From the NCBI GenBank assembly GCA_977017575.1, contig CDRNVI010000016.1:248001-312000 (forward strand): a stretch of DNA of 64,000 nucleotides, in the 5' to 3' direction. Below are positions 46,992-55,768 of this stretch, one piece after another. The DNA comes from Paramoeba atlantica (lineage: Eukaryota > Discosea). How positions within the stretch are numbered: the stretch's first letter is position 1; every line of letters starts with the position of its first letter. A program made the translations under genes and the position numbers. Below the pieces are notes generated by a model, which ran no database searches, was not told the DNA's origin, and worked only from the letters and a program-made list of their open reading frames with translations.

Positions 46992-47018
46992 TTTTTCCCT
47001 TTTTTTTCTTTGCCAAAG
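46992..47018 (+). promoter_or_regulatory. Candidate spliced-leader acceptor
   Basis: A long pyrimidine tract (CCCTTTTTTTTCTTTGCC) is followed by AAAG ending at 47018, 14 bases before the ATG at 47033, with no intervening ATG. Confidence 0.5.
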
Positions 47019-47032
47019 TCCTTGAAACGACC

Positions 47033-47410
47033 ATGTTTGCCAACGCTTTCCCCTTCGGAAAAATTGTAAGTGGGTCACTACGCACATTTCGGTCGGTAGC
47101 AAAACGCAACACCACAAGCACAATATCCAATTGTAACATGAAGTTCCCTCTTCTAGGAGGGTCCATCGCCTATTATACATCAAATAACAAAAAGTCAGAC
47201 TCATTGCCTTTTGATGCTGAAGACGTGGACGCAAGTAAACTACAGCATCCCTATTGGGATGAGAAAACTGGATCTGAAGCGTTAGACGACGGTGACGATG
47301 ATCTGATGATGTTGAACGAAATCGGCGAATTCGGCTCCGACTTCGATTTCGACCTTCCCGAAAAGGACAAGGGGTTCCTGAAGAAGGAATGGAGTCCACC
47401 CTCCAAGTAG
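47033..47410 (+). CDS. Small putative mitochondrial protein, 125 aa
   Basis: Residues 1-30 form a basic amphipathic presequence (MFANAFPFGKIVSGSLRTFR). The remainder is acidic, with Asp/Glu-rich patches (ALDDGDDDLMMLNEIG and FGSDFDFDLPEKDKG), ending in Lys/Pro. I do not recognise it; small acidic proteins of this kind occur in mitoribosomes and respiratory assembly. The strong acceptor-like tract supports the start. Confidence 0.6.
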   Translation: MFANAFPFGKIVSGSLRTFRSVAKRNTTSTISNCNMKFPLLGGSIAYYTSNNKKSDSLPFDAEDVDASKLQHPYWDEKTGSEALDDGDDDLMMLNEIGEFGSDFDFDLPEKDKGFLKKEWSPPSK

Positions 47411-47809
47411 ATCTGATAGTTGCGCTCTCAGCAACAACCAAGAAAAAAATACGTAACCAAGAAAAAATCACGTCTCCACTTTTGCTTTTTCATTTTTTTA
47501 TTATATCCCGATATACTCGTCATATTTATTTATTTTTTCTTAGTTCTCTAAAGGGCGAAACTCTTGAGCTTCTCAAAGATCCTGTTTCAATTCTCCGAGT
47601 TGCCGATGTATGAAGTTTAATATGGAGGTGAAACTCCATCTATCTGTATGCCAATACATCGAAACAAAGAGCTTTTGGGTCATCAGTTTTAGATGTATGC
47701 AAGTTCTTTACGGCACATGGGGAAATATGCAACCTTTAAGGAGAAAAGGAAACGACAGAAGACTACCACTAATTAAACTTAAACATTTGAATTGTTTTCT
47801 TTGATTTTT
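47411..47809. other. Intergenic region, 399 bases
   Basis: AT-rich. TTTATTTATTTTTTCTTAG at about 47522-47540 is acceptor-like, but lies 270 bases before the next accepted ATG. Several out-of-frame ATGs intervene. No gene seen. Confidence 0.35.
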
Positions 47810-48505
47810 ATGCAAACTGAGAAAGTTCATGCTATACAAGGAAGCAAAAAAACTGAGTTTAATCACCCCCCTGAAGAGGTTAGATGTCAGCACTCCGATC
47901 TCAAAGACCAGAAAACGTTAGTCAGGATATTATCAGTCACAGAGCAAATGATGGATGTCCTTACGCAGCTTACTGCAAATATAAACGAGGAATGTACTGT
48001 CGACAACATACATAACGCATCTTTTGAAACTATTCATGCGCGCCATAATAGTACATGCATTAGTCCAGCTAAGAAAGACGAAAAAAATCAAGATGAAGAG
48101 GGCCGCACGTCGTTCGATGATACTCAGCGCATACTAAATTCTTTAGACAGCGTTTCTCTTCATCTAAATGAGACTTTAGATCGAAAAATCGTGGGCCCAT
48201 TCAACACAATAACGAACTACGTCGATAAATATTTTGAAACATGGCGCTATTATTGGCGTAATGAATACATCACTGATGTGACACATGGGATTCTAGCAAA
48301 ACATTTTGAAATTCGGGCAATGCTTGTCCAATCTTCGGAATTTAACGAGCCAACAATCTCGTCGAATAATACGATGTCATGGAAAACCCTCGAAAGACTA
48401 TGTTCTCAAAGAATTCAAATGATCGTTGAAGAGGAAACTAAAATTTTGGAATTGGGGCGAAGGTTGAAGCAGTGTACAAAGTACAACGACACAGAAGACG
48501 CGTAG
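47810..48505 (+). CDS. Hypothetical protein, 231 aa
   Basis: No family recognised. It is soluble and mostly helical, with heptad-like stretches TLVRILSVTEQMMDVLTQL (about 37) and TQRILNSLDSVSLHLNE (about 105), followed by an aromatic patch YVDKYFETWRYYWRNEY (about 138) and a charged C-terminal helix. The start is moved from TTG 47792 to ATG 47810. It could be a small coiled-coil subunit of a larger complex. Confidence 0.6.
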   Translation: MQTEKVHAIQGSKKTEFNHPPEEVRCQHSDLKDQKTLVRILSVTEQMMDVLTQLTANINEECTVDNIHNASFETIHARHNSTCISPAKKDEKNQDEEGRTSFDDTQRILNSLDSVSLHLNETLDRKIVGPFNTITNYVDKYFETWRYYWRNEYITDVTHGILAKHFEIRAMLVQSSEFNEPTISSNNTMSWKTLERLCSQRIQMIVEEETKILELGRRLKQCTKYNDTEDA

Positions 48506-48842
48506 ATATGCAACTTTCATATAATTTTATACATATGTATTATTGTTTCATAATGCAGAAGATTCCTTATTTTGCCTTACAATTCTTGCCTAGGAGCCCA
48601 GAGCTGCGTAATTTTAGTCGTGTTACGCTCTGTCTTTTCTTTGTTTTTTATAAGCTGTATAATTCTTGCTTGTAAGAAAAAGGTTGGCAAATCGGATGTC
48701 GAATCGAAAGACAAGAAAATTAACAGTAAATCAAGGAAGTCATACAAGCCTACATGGCGCCATTCTATAGTTGTAGAGAGCTATTGATAGCAGGAGAGAG
48801 TTGTACTACTAGCGTGAATTATTAATAGATTAAATTGACCTG
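48506..48842. other. Intergenic region, 337 bases
   Basis: AT-rich. A short hydrophobic frame near 48572-48787 has no ATG start and is not accepted. No RNA gene seen. Confidence 0.35.
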
Positions 48843-50174
48843 ATGGAAGTAGAGCGTACACCCCTTCATCTTGAGAACCTTTTAAGAACAATCAAGTTCG
48901 GTACTCCCTCAGAAGTGAAGAAAGTTATTTCGGAGGACAGATCAGGAACACTACTTACTTCTGAAGATGGCTCTGGTCGTACAGCACTACATTTCGTCGC
49001 ATATTGGGGCCGGACGGATTTACTCGATTTCTTAAACACACCTGGGATACGGTCGCAAATAGAAGTTGATCACCAAGACTTTGATGGTAACACCGCACTT
49101 GTGCTTGCGGCAAAGCAAAAGAATTTTAGCTGCTTACAATCGCTCGTAGAAAAGTGGGATGCTGACCTCATGAAAAAACTCAAAGGCGAAGTAACAGTCA
49201 TTCACCATGCAGCTTGCGTACCAGATAACATCCAGATTCTGCATTTTCTTACTAATGCTTGGATATCACGGTCATCCGACGCCTCTCAGCCACTAGAGGT
49301 AAAACATGAAGAAACAGACCAAAAAAGTGAAGATGTGCAACCCATTGATACGTTCTTTGGCAATGAGGGGCTTCCTTTCGCTTCCTTTTGTAAGCCCATT
49401 GAAGGAGGAAGCCCTCTTCACTGGGCATGTCACAACCAGGATTTGAACAATGTGGCTTTTTGTTTAGATGAATTACACATCCCTGTGGATGTGACAGATA
49501 TGCACGGGGGCACAGCTCTCTTTGTTGCGTCCTCTCTTGGGCATCATGAAATAACTCGGTTCCTTTTGGAACGTCAGGCGAACCTCCGCGTACAAACACT
49601 TGATGGTACCACTCCATGTTCACTTTTGCTTGAGCAAGAAACTTTAGACGTTGAAATGGTTAAATTGCTGCGCATTTTTGACCACAGTAATGTTCTAGAG
49701 GAAATTATAGCCAATTCAAAAAGCAAATTGTCTGAGCCCGTATACCAAGATTTGTGCAAAGTACCACCCGATGAATCCGCGTGCAAAGAACGCGCTTCAC
49801 GATTTAAATTGCAGGGCAGCAACGCTTTTGCAGCGAGAGAGTACGTAAAAGCGTCAAAATTTTATACACTCTCGATTGCACATGTTTCAAGTGACCCTAC
49901 AATATTTTCCAACCGTAGTGCGTGCTACTATAATTTGCGCCAATTCCGTAGAGCTCTAGCGGACGGTATTCATTCCGTTCGATTAAGTCCCACGTGGGTG
50001 AAAGGTTATTACCGTACGGCAGCAGTACTCCTCGAATTGGAAGCTTATGATAGGTGTCTAAATGTATGCAAACTCGGCATAGAGATTGACAGGGACAACT
50101 CTGCAACAGCCGAACAGCTGCGCAGCATTATAACCCAGCTGTCTAGGCGGAAAAAGAAGTTGACAGCCGTGTAG
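48843..50174 (+). CDS. Ankyrin-repeat and TPR protein
   Basis: 443 residues. Ankyrin repeats cover about 10-275: GRTALHFVAYWGRTDLLDFL, GNTALVLAAKQKNFSCLQSL, GGSPLHWACHNQDLNNVAFC, GGTALFVASSLGHHEITRFL. A TPR block at about 320-430 begins RFKLQGSNAFAAREYVKASK, with SNRSACYYNLRQFRRALAD and KGYYRTAAVLLELEAYDRCL, the three-TPR clamp layout of Hsp70/Hsp90 co-chaperones such as STI1 and TTC families. Whether the carboxylate-clamp residues are complete cannot be judged confidently. Probably a cytosolic co-chaperone adaptor. A strong hairpin follows the stop by one base. Confidence 0.85.
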   Translation: MEVERTPLHLENLLRTIKFGTPSEVKKVISEDRSGTLLTSEDGSGRTALHFVAYWGRTDLLDFLNTPGIRSQIEVDHQDFDGNTALVLAAKQKNFSCLQSLVEKWDADLMKKLKGEVTVIHHAACVPDNIQILHFLTNAWISRSSDASQPLEVKHEETDQKSEDVQPIDTFFGNEGLPFASFCKPIEGGSPLHWACHNQDLNNVAFCLDELHIPVDVTDMHGGTALFVASSLGHHEITRFLLERQANLRVQTLDGTTPCSLLLEQETLDVEMVKLLRIFDHSNVLEEIIANSKSKLSEPVYQDLCKVPPDESACKERASRFKLQGSNAFAAREYVKASKFYTLSIAHVSSDPTIFSNRSACYYNLRQFRRALADGIHSVRLSPTWVKGYYRTAAVLLELEAYDRCLNVCKLGIEIDRDNSATAEQLRSIITQLSRRKKKLTAV

Positions 50175-50175
50175 C

Positions 50176-50213
50176 AGTCTTTTAGATTGTAAGATTTTAC
50201 AATCTAAAAGACT
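50176..50213. repeat. Perfect 17-bp-arm hairpin just after the ankyrin-TPR stop
   Basis: AGTCTTTTAGATTGTAA and its exact complement flank a GATT loop, starting one base after the TAG stop and followed by CTTTT. It could be a 3' UTR stability element, a processing signal or a minimal foldback insertion. Confidence 0.6.
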
Positions 50214-50579
50214 CTTTTGCGACTAATAAGGTAAGATGAGGTCTGCAACCTTTACATCCATTTGATTTTGTAGCTGACAAGCCCTCGACGCGTCGTCGTT
50301 CCACTGGGCGTTATGGAACTGGTCGGTGAGATTTAATGATTATTCAGAAACCTTCCCACGAGTGATAAAATTTATGATGTATCAGTGAATGAATTCCTTA
50401 TGAATACGTACTGACAAGAGAAAAGTAGGTAAGCCAAGTAAATGTTGGGTATGTAAATTGTATCGGTGTTCCGCGATTTCTTTCGAATCTCTGCGCTTGA
50501 TTCTAATTTTATTATGCGTTTTCAAACTCATTTTCTCTATGTAGTCCTTGATGAGCGAAGGTTCTGATATCATCCTCAT
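50214..50579. other. Intergenic region, about 370 bases
   Basis: No gene. It ends with the uORF at 50551-50583. Confidence 0.35.
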
Positions 50580-50583
50580 ATGA
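50551..50583 (+). promoter_or_regulatory. uORF overlapping main start (ATGA)
   Basis: ATG 50551 encodes MSEGSDIILI and stops at TGA 50581-50583, which overlaps the main ATG at 50580 as ATGA. Confidence 0.4.
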
Positions 50584-52901
50584 ACATCACGATTTGGTAT
50601 TTCTTGCAGTGGACGCTGGCCAGCATCTCGTCATCACTATCTCAAGTACTCCCCTCTCTTATTGTAACCCTGCTTGTACTCATACTGAGTGCACGGAAAG
50701 TAGAAAGGAAGGAGTCAACTGTTGATCCATCATTATTAACAGTTTCTAGATCGTGCGGAGGGAGACCAAGTTTCGCACAATTGAGTAAGTCGCTTCCCCG
50801 GAATCCTGCCAGCAATTCGCTGTGTATCCTGTCCATAGTGCGTTCCTTCCTTCTGTTGACTTCAGTCATAGGATCATTATATTTTCTTGATTTCTATAGT
50901 CTGTTGCATCTTGCCATTATTGTGGGTCTATTCTACTTTGCTTTGAGAGTTGGTTCCTTGTTTTCGATCCCGATGTCCAGGGGAGATGTAGACACGAGGA
51001 AATCATATTTCTTCATCAACAGTGCTATTTGCGGTTCAGCTTTTTACTTTGCATTTATTTATTGCGCCCTACAGTTTAATTCTTGCTCGCTAAGCCCACA
51101 ACTGAAAAACAATTCATTTTCTTCCAATGTACAGTCATTTTCATCCAATTTGCAGCCGTCCTGCACCGAGTCAGTGCTCTCTCTTCATCATTTAGTAAGC
51201 ACCACTCCGTCCGGTGGAGTAATATACCTGCACCCTGGACAAGAATATATGGTTGATTTTCCTCTTGTTATACGAGACAAGGAGTTGACTCTCATCAGTG
51301 TTGGAATGGATCATCATGGACAGCAAACCAATAATACTGCCGCCCAGTTGCTATGTGTTACGGAATGTGCCATTGTACTTCCAGGGTCATCCCTTTCACT
51401 TGTGAACATACACATGACTACGGAGAGTCGTAAGAAGCCGGCGATCGTTGTGTTCTCCGCCGAAGACAGTGTTCTCCGAGGAGAAGAAACTAGTGTGTAC
51501 AGGAAATCCGATACTTCTCTACAAATGCGAGACTCTGTTCTTCACTGCGCGTTGCGGAAATGCGTTTATTATCCCAGTAGAACGCGATCAAAATCCGATG
51601 GTTATTCTGAAACGAAAGAGTACAATCAATGGGACTATTTACCTTTGAGTCATAGATCTCTACTGCTCTGTACTTCGTTGATACTGAAGCTCACGGGAGA
51701 TTATGCATTTCCATTCGTACGACGTCTTGCTACCGCTCTTCCCTGGATGACATCAAGCGCGTATTCATTCTTCCGTTTGTCAATTATTTTAGCCAACGAA
51801 TACCTGGAAGCTACGTACTGCATAGTTTCACTGTGCTCTGAACAAATGCGGTATGAAAAGTGTGCATGGGCGCAGCAAGCGTACCCTATTTTGTATCAGT
51901 TCATAAGTACGATATACGGAGCTGTGCGCCACACTCAATATTTTATTGGAGGAATCCGTCCCGTCTTCCAATCAATCGTTGATGTTATGGGTCTCATCCT
52001 GTGTCAATTTCACTTCTTTTCGAATGACAAGTGCACCGCCTTACGGCGTTCATACCCAGTGGCATCGGAGCTACAGCGTGATGTGCATTCAGGGTTAGGA
52101 TGGCTCGTTGCATGGGCTCGATGCATGCTTTGGTCGGACCCCTCCGATGCTCGATGTGCTGAGAGCAGTCTGTTATTGGTAATGATACAGTACAGTATAT
52201 TTTTGCCTCGACTAATAGTGTCGTCCTTTTTTGCCATATTTGTGGGTGAACATCGCTGTATTCTAAACATCATGAGTCTTCAAGCACAGTTTTGCTACGA
52301 ATTAGGCTTATACGTTCTTGCCATCGGCCGCGTATTAGTGCGTTTTGTGATTAGGGAACACTTTTCACAGGCTGCGATGACACAAATTACGACTTCGTTT
52401 GTTTTTTGTCTTTATACCTTGTTTGCCGTACTTCGAAAAACTACTGATTTGAACGACGACGAAAGCGTTCATGAATCGTACAACTCACTTTTAGATGTCC
52501 TAGGGGGTATATTTAGGACCAAAAAATGGGTTCACCTAGCTTACAGCATGGGTACGAAAACGACGGAGTTAGCCTCCGTACTGAAGCACTATGGTCTTTC
52601 TTGCACGCTTGTTTTCCTCACTTCGTTCCTCCCGTATCCCTTGTATCAAATGACCGTGTGGCTGCAGCTTCCGGTGCAATGCTGCCAGACCACATTGTGG
52701 ATTTTAATACCCAAACCGTCATGGATAAAAGGCATTCTAATTATCTGCGCAAGATTTTTGGTTTCTTATCTTATTCAGAATACGCTAGGGATCATACTTG
52801 GATATCTATGGGGAGAAGTTTCCATTCTGATAACTATTTTTCTAGCAGCAGTTATCGCACACAGCTTTTTTCACGAGTCGCGTAAAAAACTCAGGCAATA
52901 G
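50580..52901 (+). CDS. Polytopic membrane protein, 773 aa, unknown
   Basis: Four hydrophobic segments lie in the first 165 residues (LPSLIVTLLVLILSA; IVRSFLLLTSVIGSLYFLDF; LLHLAIIVGLFYFAL; SAICGSAFYFAFIYCAL). A soluble, Ser-rich region of about 200 residues follows, including a beta-rich stretch VSTTPSGGVIYLHPGQEYMV, then LVIRDKELTLISVG, that recalls the start of a right-handed beta-helix. Several more membrane helices occupy about 520-760. The tail HESRKKLRQ is basic and could be an ER-retrieval-like end. I do not recognise a family; an ER or secretory-pathway location is inference. Confidence 0.7.
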   Translation: MNITIWYFLQWTLASISSSLSQVLPSLIVTLLVLILSARKVERKESTVDPSLLTVSRSCGGRPSFAQLSKSLPRNPASNSLCILSIVRSFLLLTSVIGSLYFLDFYSLLHLAIIVGLFYFALRVGSLFSIPMSRGDVDTRKSYFFINSAICGSAFYFAFIYCALQFNSCSLSPQLKNNSFSSNVQSFSSNLQPSCTESVLSLHHLVSTTPSGGVIYLHPGQEYMVDFPLVIRDKELTLISVGMDHHGQQTNNTAAQLLCVTECAIVLPGSSLSLVNIHMTTESRKKPAIVVFSAEDSVLRGEETSVYRKSDTSLQMRDSVLHCALRKCVYYPSRTRSKSDGYSETKEYNQWDYLPLSHRSLLLCTSLILKLTGDYAFPFVRRLATALPWMTSSAYSFFRLSIILANEYLEATYCIVSLCSEQMRYEKCAWAQQAYPILYQFISTIYGAVRHTQYFIGGIRPVFQSIVDVMGLILCQFHFFSNDKCTALRRSYPVASELQRDVHSGLGWLVAWARCMLWSDPSDARCAESSLLLVMIQYSIFLPRLIVSSFFAIFVGEHRCILNIMSLQAQFCYELGLYVLAIGRVLVRFVIREHFSQAAMTQITTSFVFCLYTLFAVLRKTTDLNDDESVHESYNSLLDVLGGIFRTKKWVHLAYSMGTKTTELASVLKHYGLSCTLVFLTSFLPYPLYQMTVWLQLPVQCCQTTLWILIPKPSWIKGILIICARFLVSYLIQNTLGIILGYLWGEVSILITIFLAAVIAHSFFHESRKKLRQ

Positions 52902-53164
52902 ATTAGCAGATGTTACGGGAGATCACAGCCTTAACGTCATCAATATCAGACTATATCGTGGCCTCATCATTAACATATTCGTTTCTAATCCTGCTCCTTT
53001 CTTGCGTCCTCCATGATCCATAGGTCGTCCTGTCAAAAGAGTAAAGTGTAGTACGTCGATTAGCGTTGTGTATTCAATTCGATTATTCATTTCTTTAAGA
53101 TTAATGAAAGTTGTGCTACGGTGATTCATGACATCATGTAATGCTAAGGAGTGTGTAATTTCGT

Positions 53165-54184
53165 ATGTGCACTAATGCGTTAGGGAACAACACGTTTACA
53201 TACCCTTTTCCAGAGAATACTTTCTTCATGGTACTACTTCACACTACAATTACGACTCCCGCGTTACACAAATCATCCACCCCCATTGTGCTTCTTCATG
53301 GACTTTTTGGTAGCAGCTCCAATTGGAGAACGATGGCTCAACGCCTTGCGACACAATTAGGATGTACGATTTACGCACCGGACGCTCGAAACCACGGCGC
53401 CTCCCCTCATGCTGCCCCATTTACTTTAGAAAATATGGTTCTGGACTTGCGCGAGACTCTGCTGCACTTGCAGTATAAGGAGAAGAGCATTGCTTTGCTG
53501 AAACCCATTGTTATCGGTCACTCTCTAGGAGGCTTGGTGACAGCTCGATATTTACAGAACTACGACTCTAGTGCGACTGCTGCGATGTTTGTGGATATTA
53601 CTCCTCGACAGATCACAACGGAGAAACTTAACGAATTTCTAAGTTATTGTAGTGCCATGCGTTCCGCTTTGAGGGGGGCAGTGGAAGCTGGAGAGGCAGG
53701 TGTGACTTTACGATCGATTGATCATGCATTACAAAGTGCTGTATTGAACAAACAGATTCGAAGCTTTTTACTAACCAATTTGGAACGTGGAAATGACGAG
53801 TACTACTGGAGATTGGGGTTGTCAAATATTGCAGAGGGGCTGAAGTCCGGAAAAGCAACTTGGAATTCGTTGAAACCACCGATACATCTAAAGACACCAT
53901 CATTGTTCCTTTATGGTGAAAAATCGGAATACTGGAATGATCCTAAACGTGAAAGCTACTTGTATGACCTGTTTGAACAGTCAGACGTTCGCAAAGCATG
54001 TAGATGGGAAGTAGACAATAACGGGCATATAGAACTGGCTTCTAAAATGAGAAATTCAATATTAAATTTTGCTACAGTACCACAGGCAGGACATTGGCCT
54101 CATGCTGAAAATCCGAACGCGTTCTTCCACTATGTCACCAAATTCTACGGATTTTACACGAATAGTAATCCAAGCGAAAGATGA
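53165..54184 (+). CDS. ABHD11: ABHD11-like alpha/beta hydrolase
   Basis: Serine hydrolase of the alpha/beta fold, similar to mitochondrial ABHD11 and bacterial YbfF. The oxyanion strand PIVLLHGLFGSSSNW (about residues 40-55) precedes DARNHGASPH, the nucleophile elbow VIGHSLGG (Ser120) and a late AGHWPHAENP with the catalytic His (about residue 316). The acid is probably in the FLYGEKSEYWND strand-loop region. Length 339. The frame starts at ATG 53165, but ATG 53228 (MVLLHTTITT) would give a start closer to the domain. Several short uORFs precede the first ATG, so the 5' end is uncertain. Confidence 0.85.
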   Translation: MCTNALGNNTFTYPFPENTFFMVLLHTTITTPALHKSSTPIVLLHGLFGSSSNWRTMAQRLATQLGCTIYAPDARNHGASPHAAPFTLENMVLDLRETLLHLQYKEKSIALLKPIVIGHSLGGLVTARYLQNYDSSATAAMFVDITPRQITTEKLNEFLSYCSAMRSALRGAVEAGEAGVTLRSIDHALQSAVLNKQIRSFLLTNLERGNDEYYWRLGLSNIAEGLKSGKATWNSLKPPIHLKTPSLFLYGEKSEYWNDPKRESYLYDLFEQSDVRKACRWEVDNNGHIELASKMRNSILNFATVPQAGHWPHAENPNAFFHYVTKFYGFYTNSNPSER

Positions 54185-54390
54185 CGATATTAGTAGTACG
54201 AGGTCTACTAATGGAGAACCTATAGAAGGGTGTATGGACATACATTATAGAACGAAGAGGGCTAGTCTGGTCACGAACTCCAGGGTACTGTAGCTCGAAG
54301 CATACGCTTCCGTAGTTCTTTATAGTACTTACCTACCAAATTCGGCAGAATTTTTCAACCCTTTTAGATTAGGTAACGGACATCTCTTTT

Positions 54391-54411
54391 CTTTCGTTCT
54401 TTCATTGTCAG
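54391..54411 (+). promoter_or_regulatory. Candidate spliced-leader acceptor
   Basis: CTTTCGTTCTTTCATTGTCAG ends at 54411. The first ATG after it (54414) opens a 14-codon uORF that overlaps the CDS start at 54422 in another frame. Confidence 0.45.
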
Positions 54412-54421
54412 GTATGGACGA

Positions 54422-55561
54422 ATGGAGACCGCATGTTCACTCCCGACTTCCTTTCTGAAAATCCAAGTCACTTCCTTGTCACGCAATTTTAGAAATGCCA
54501 CTCAAGTCATCCGCCATGCTATGCCCCAATCCCTGCCTCCGGGACATCTCCTGGTCCGCAACACCCTCCTCGGGATTAACGCCAGTGACGTGAACTACAC
54601 CGCCGGAGTCTACCGTCCCTCCCTCCACCCCCCCTTCGACTGCGGTTTCGAATCCCTCGGCACGGTCATGGGCGTACCCTCCCCCGGGGCTCTCCCCCCT
54701 ACCCCTCCATTCCCCCTGGGGGGTCACGTCCTGGTCCGTTCCTACGGGGCCTTTGCGGAGTACCAAGTGGTGCGCGCCAGCCAATGCACCCGCCTTCCCG
54801 ATCCCCCCCGCGTGCCACTACGGGGCTATCTCCCCCTCCTCACGAGTGGGGTGACCGCCAGTGTCGCCTTGGAACAGCTCGGGGGGTTACAGCCCGGGGG
54901 CCGGGTACTCGTCACCGCGGCCGCCGGGGGCACGGGGCAGTTTGCCGTGCAGCTCGCGAAGCACGCCTACGGGTGTACCGTGTTCGGGACGTGCAGCTCC
55001 GAGGCGAAGGCGGGTCAACTTCGGCAACTCGGCTGCGACCGCCCGATTGTGTACACCCAGGAGAGTGTGGAGAGGGTGTTGCGGGCGGAGGCGTACGGGA
55101 AATCGGGGGCTGCCCCCGGGCTGCAGCTGGTGTATGAATCGGTGGGGGGTGAGTTGTTGAAGGTCGCCGTGTCGCATTTGGCCAACAAGGGCCGGGTGCT
55201 GATCATGGGTTCCATGGGGGAGTATGCCTCAGGGAGGTGGAAAAGTCGGGGTGGTGAACAGGAAGGGCTGGATGGCAGTGACTCGGAGACATCACGTAGA
55301 AGGGATTGTGATGCCCCTAGCACACAATCGCTTCCGAGTTTACTTCTTTGTAAAAGTGCCTCTATGGTCGGGTTTTTTCTTCCGCATTTCTCCAAACACA
55401 TTGCGCCACACTTATCAAGACTTATGGAGATGTTGGAGGCTAGAAAAATAGAATCCGTGTGCGATGCATCTCATTTTTCAGGAATACATAGTGTAGCATC
55501 TGCGGTGGAGCATCTGTACACCGGCCGTAGTCTGGGAAAGGTTATCGTTGAGCTACCGTAA
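54422..55561 (+). CDS. ZADH2: Zinc-type alcohol dehydrogenase / quinone oxidoreductase, ZADH2-like
   Basis: Medium-chain reductase of the quinone-oxidoreductase branch, 379 residues; ZADH2/PTGR3 reduces 15-keto-prostaglandin-type enones with NADPH. The GroES-like part (about 35-130) contains LLGINASDVNYTAGVYRP and FDCGFESLGTV. The Rossmann domain has VLVTAAAGGTGQFAVQLAKH at about 164-183 and the strand GRVLIMGSMGEYASG. The C-terminus closes with HLYTGRSLGKVIVEL. The catalytic and structural zinc cysteines of true ADHs are absent, as expected for this branch. GC-rich block 4 spans most of the gene (54510-55260). Confidence 0.88.
   Translation: METACSLPTSFLKIQVTSLSRNFRNATQVIRHAMPQSLPPGHLLVRNTLLGINASDVNYTAGVYRPSLHPPFDCGFESLGTVMGVPSPGALPPTPPFPLGGHVLVRSYGAFAEYQVVRASQCTRLPDPPRVPLRGYLPLLTSGVTASVALEQLGGLQPGGRVLVTAAAGGTGQFAVQLAKHAYGCTVFGTCSSEAKAGQLRQLGCDRPIVYTQESVERVLRAEAYGKSGAAPGLQLVYESVGGELLKVAVSHLANKGRVLIMGSMGEYASGRWKSRGGEQEGLDGSDSETSRRRDCDAPSTQSLPSLLLCKSASMVGFFLPHFSKHIAPHLSRLMEMLEARKIESVCDASHFSGIHSVASAVEHLYTGRSLGKVIVELP
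54510..55260. other. GC-rich block with C-to-G skew switch (block 4)
   Basis: C-ending codons and C runs dominate from 54510 to about 54840, G-ending codons and G runs from about 54890 to 55260. Flanking parts of the same gene are AT-richer. Confidence 0.7.
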
Positions 55562-55768
55562 CCGGTTTTGCTTGAATCAGGAGGAACGCATGGTCCACTT
55601 GATCTGGCAATAGATCATAAGCAAACACAAGACGTTTGTCTCGTGTATGTCATTTACCTGATGACAATACTTAATGCTTGTATTATAGCTCTTGCAGCAA
55701 TACTCTAACTCAATCAGTTCAACTGATCAATGTAGTACAACTGATCTTTTCCTAAAGTCTGAGTTTTT

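Noticed and set aside
47389-47613. Short ORF after the 125-residue gene
   Set aside because: It overlaps the end of that gene and then runs through a pyrimidine tract; the product is biased hydrophobic.
48572-48787. Short hydrophobic ORF between two genes
   Set aside because: It begins only at TTG with no ATG and has no family resemblance.
14820-55260. GC-rich blocks as contamination or assembly chimeras
   Set aside because: Reading frames and protein domains continue smoothly across both edges of each block, which foreign inserts or misjoins would not allow.
54479-55401. Overlapping frames across the ZADH2-like gene
   Set aside because: Same cause: GC-rich block 4. The reductase frame explains the region.
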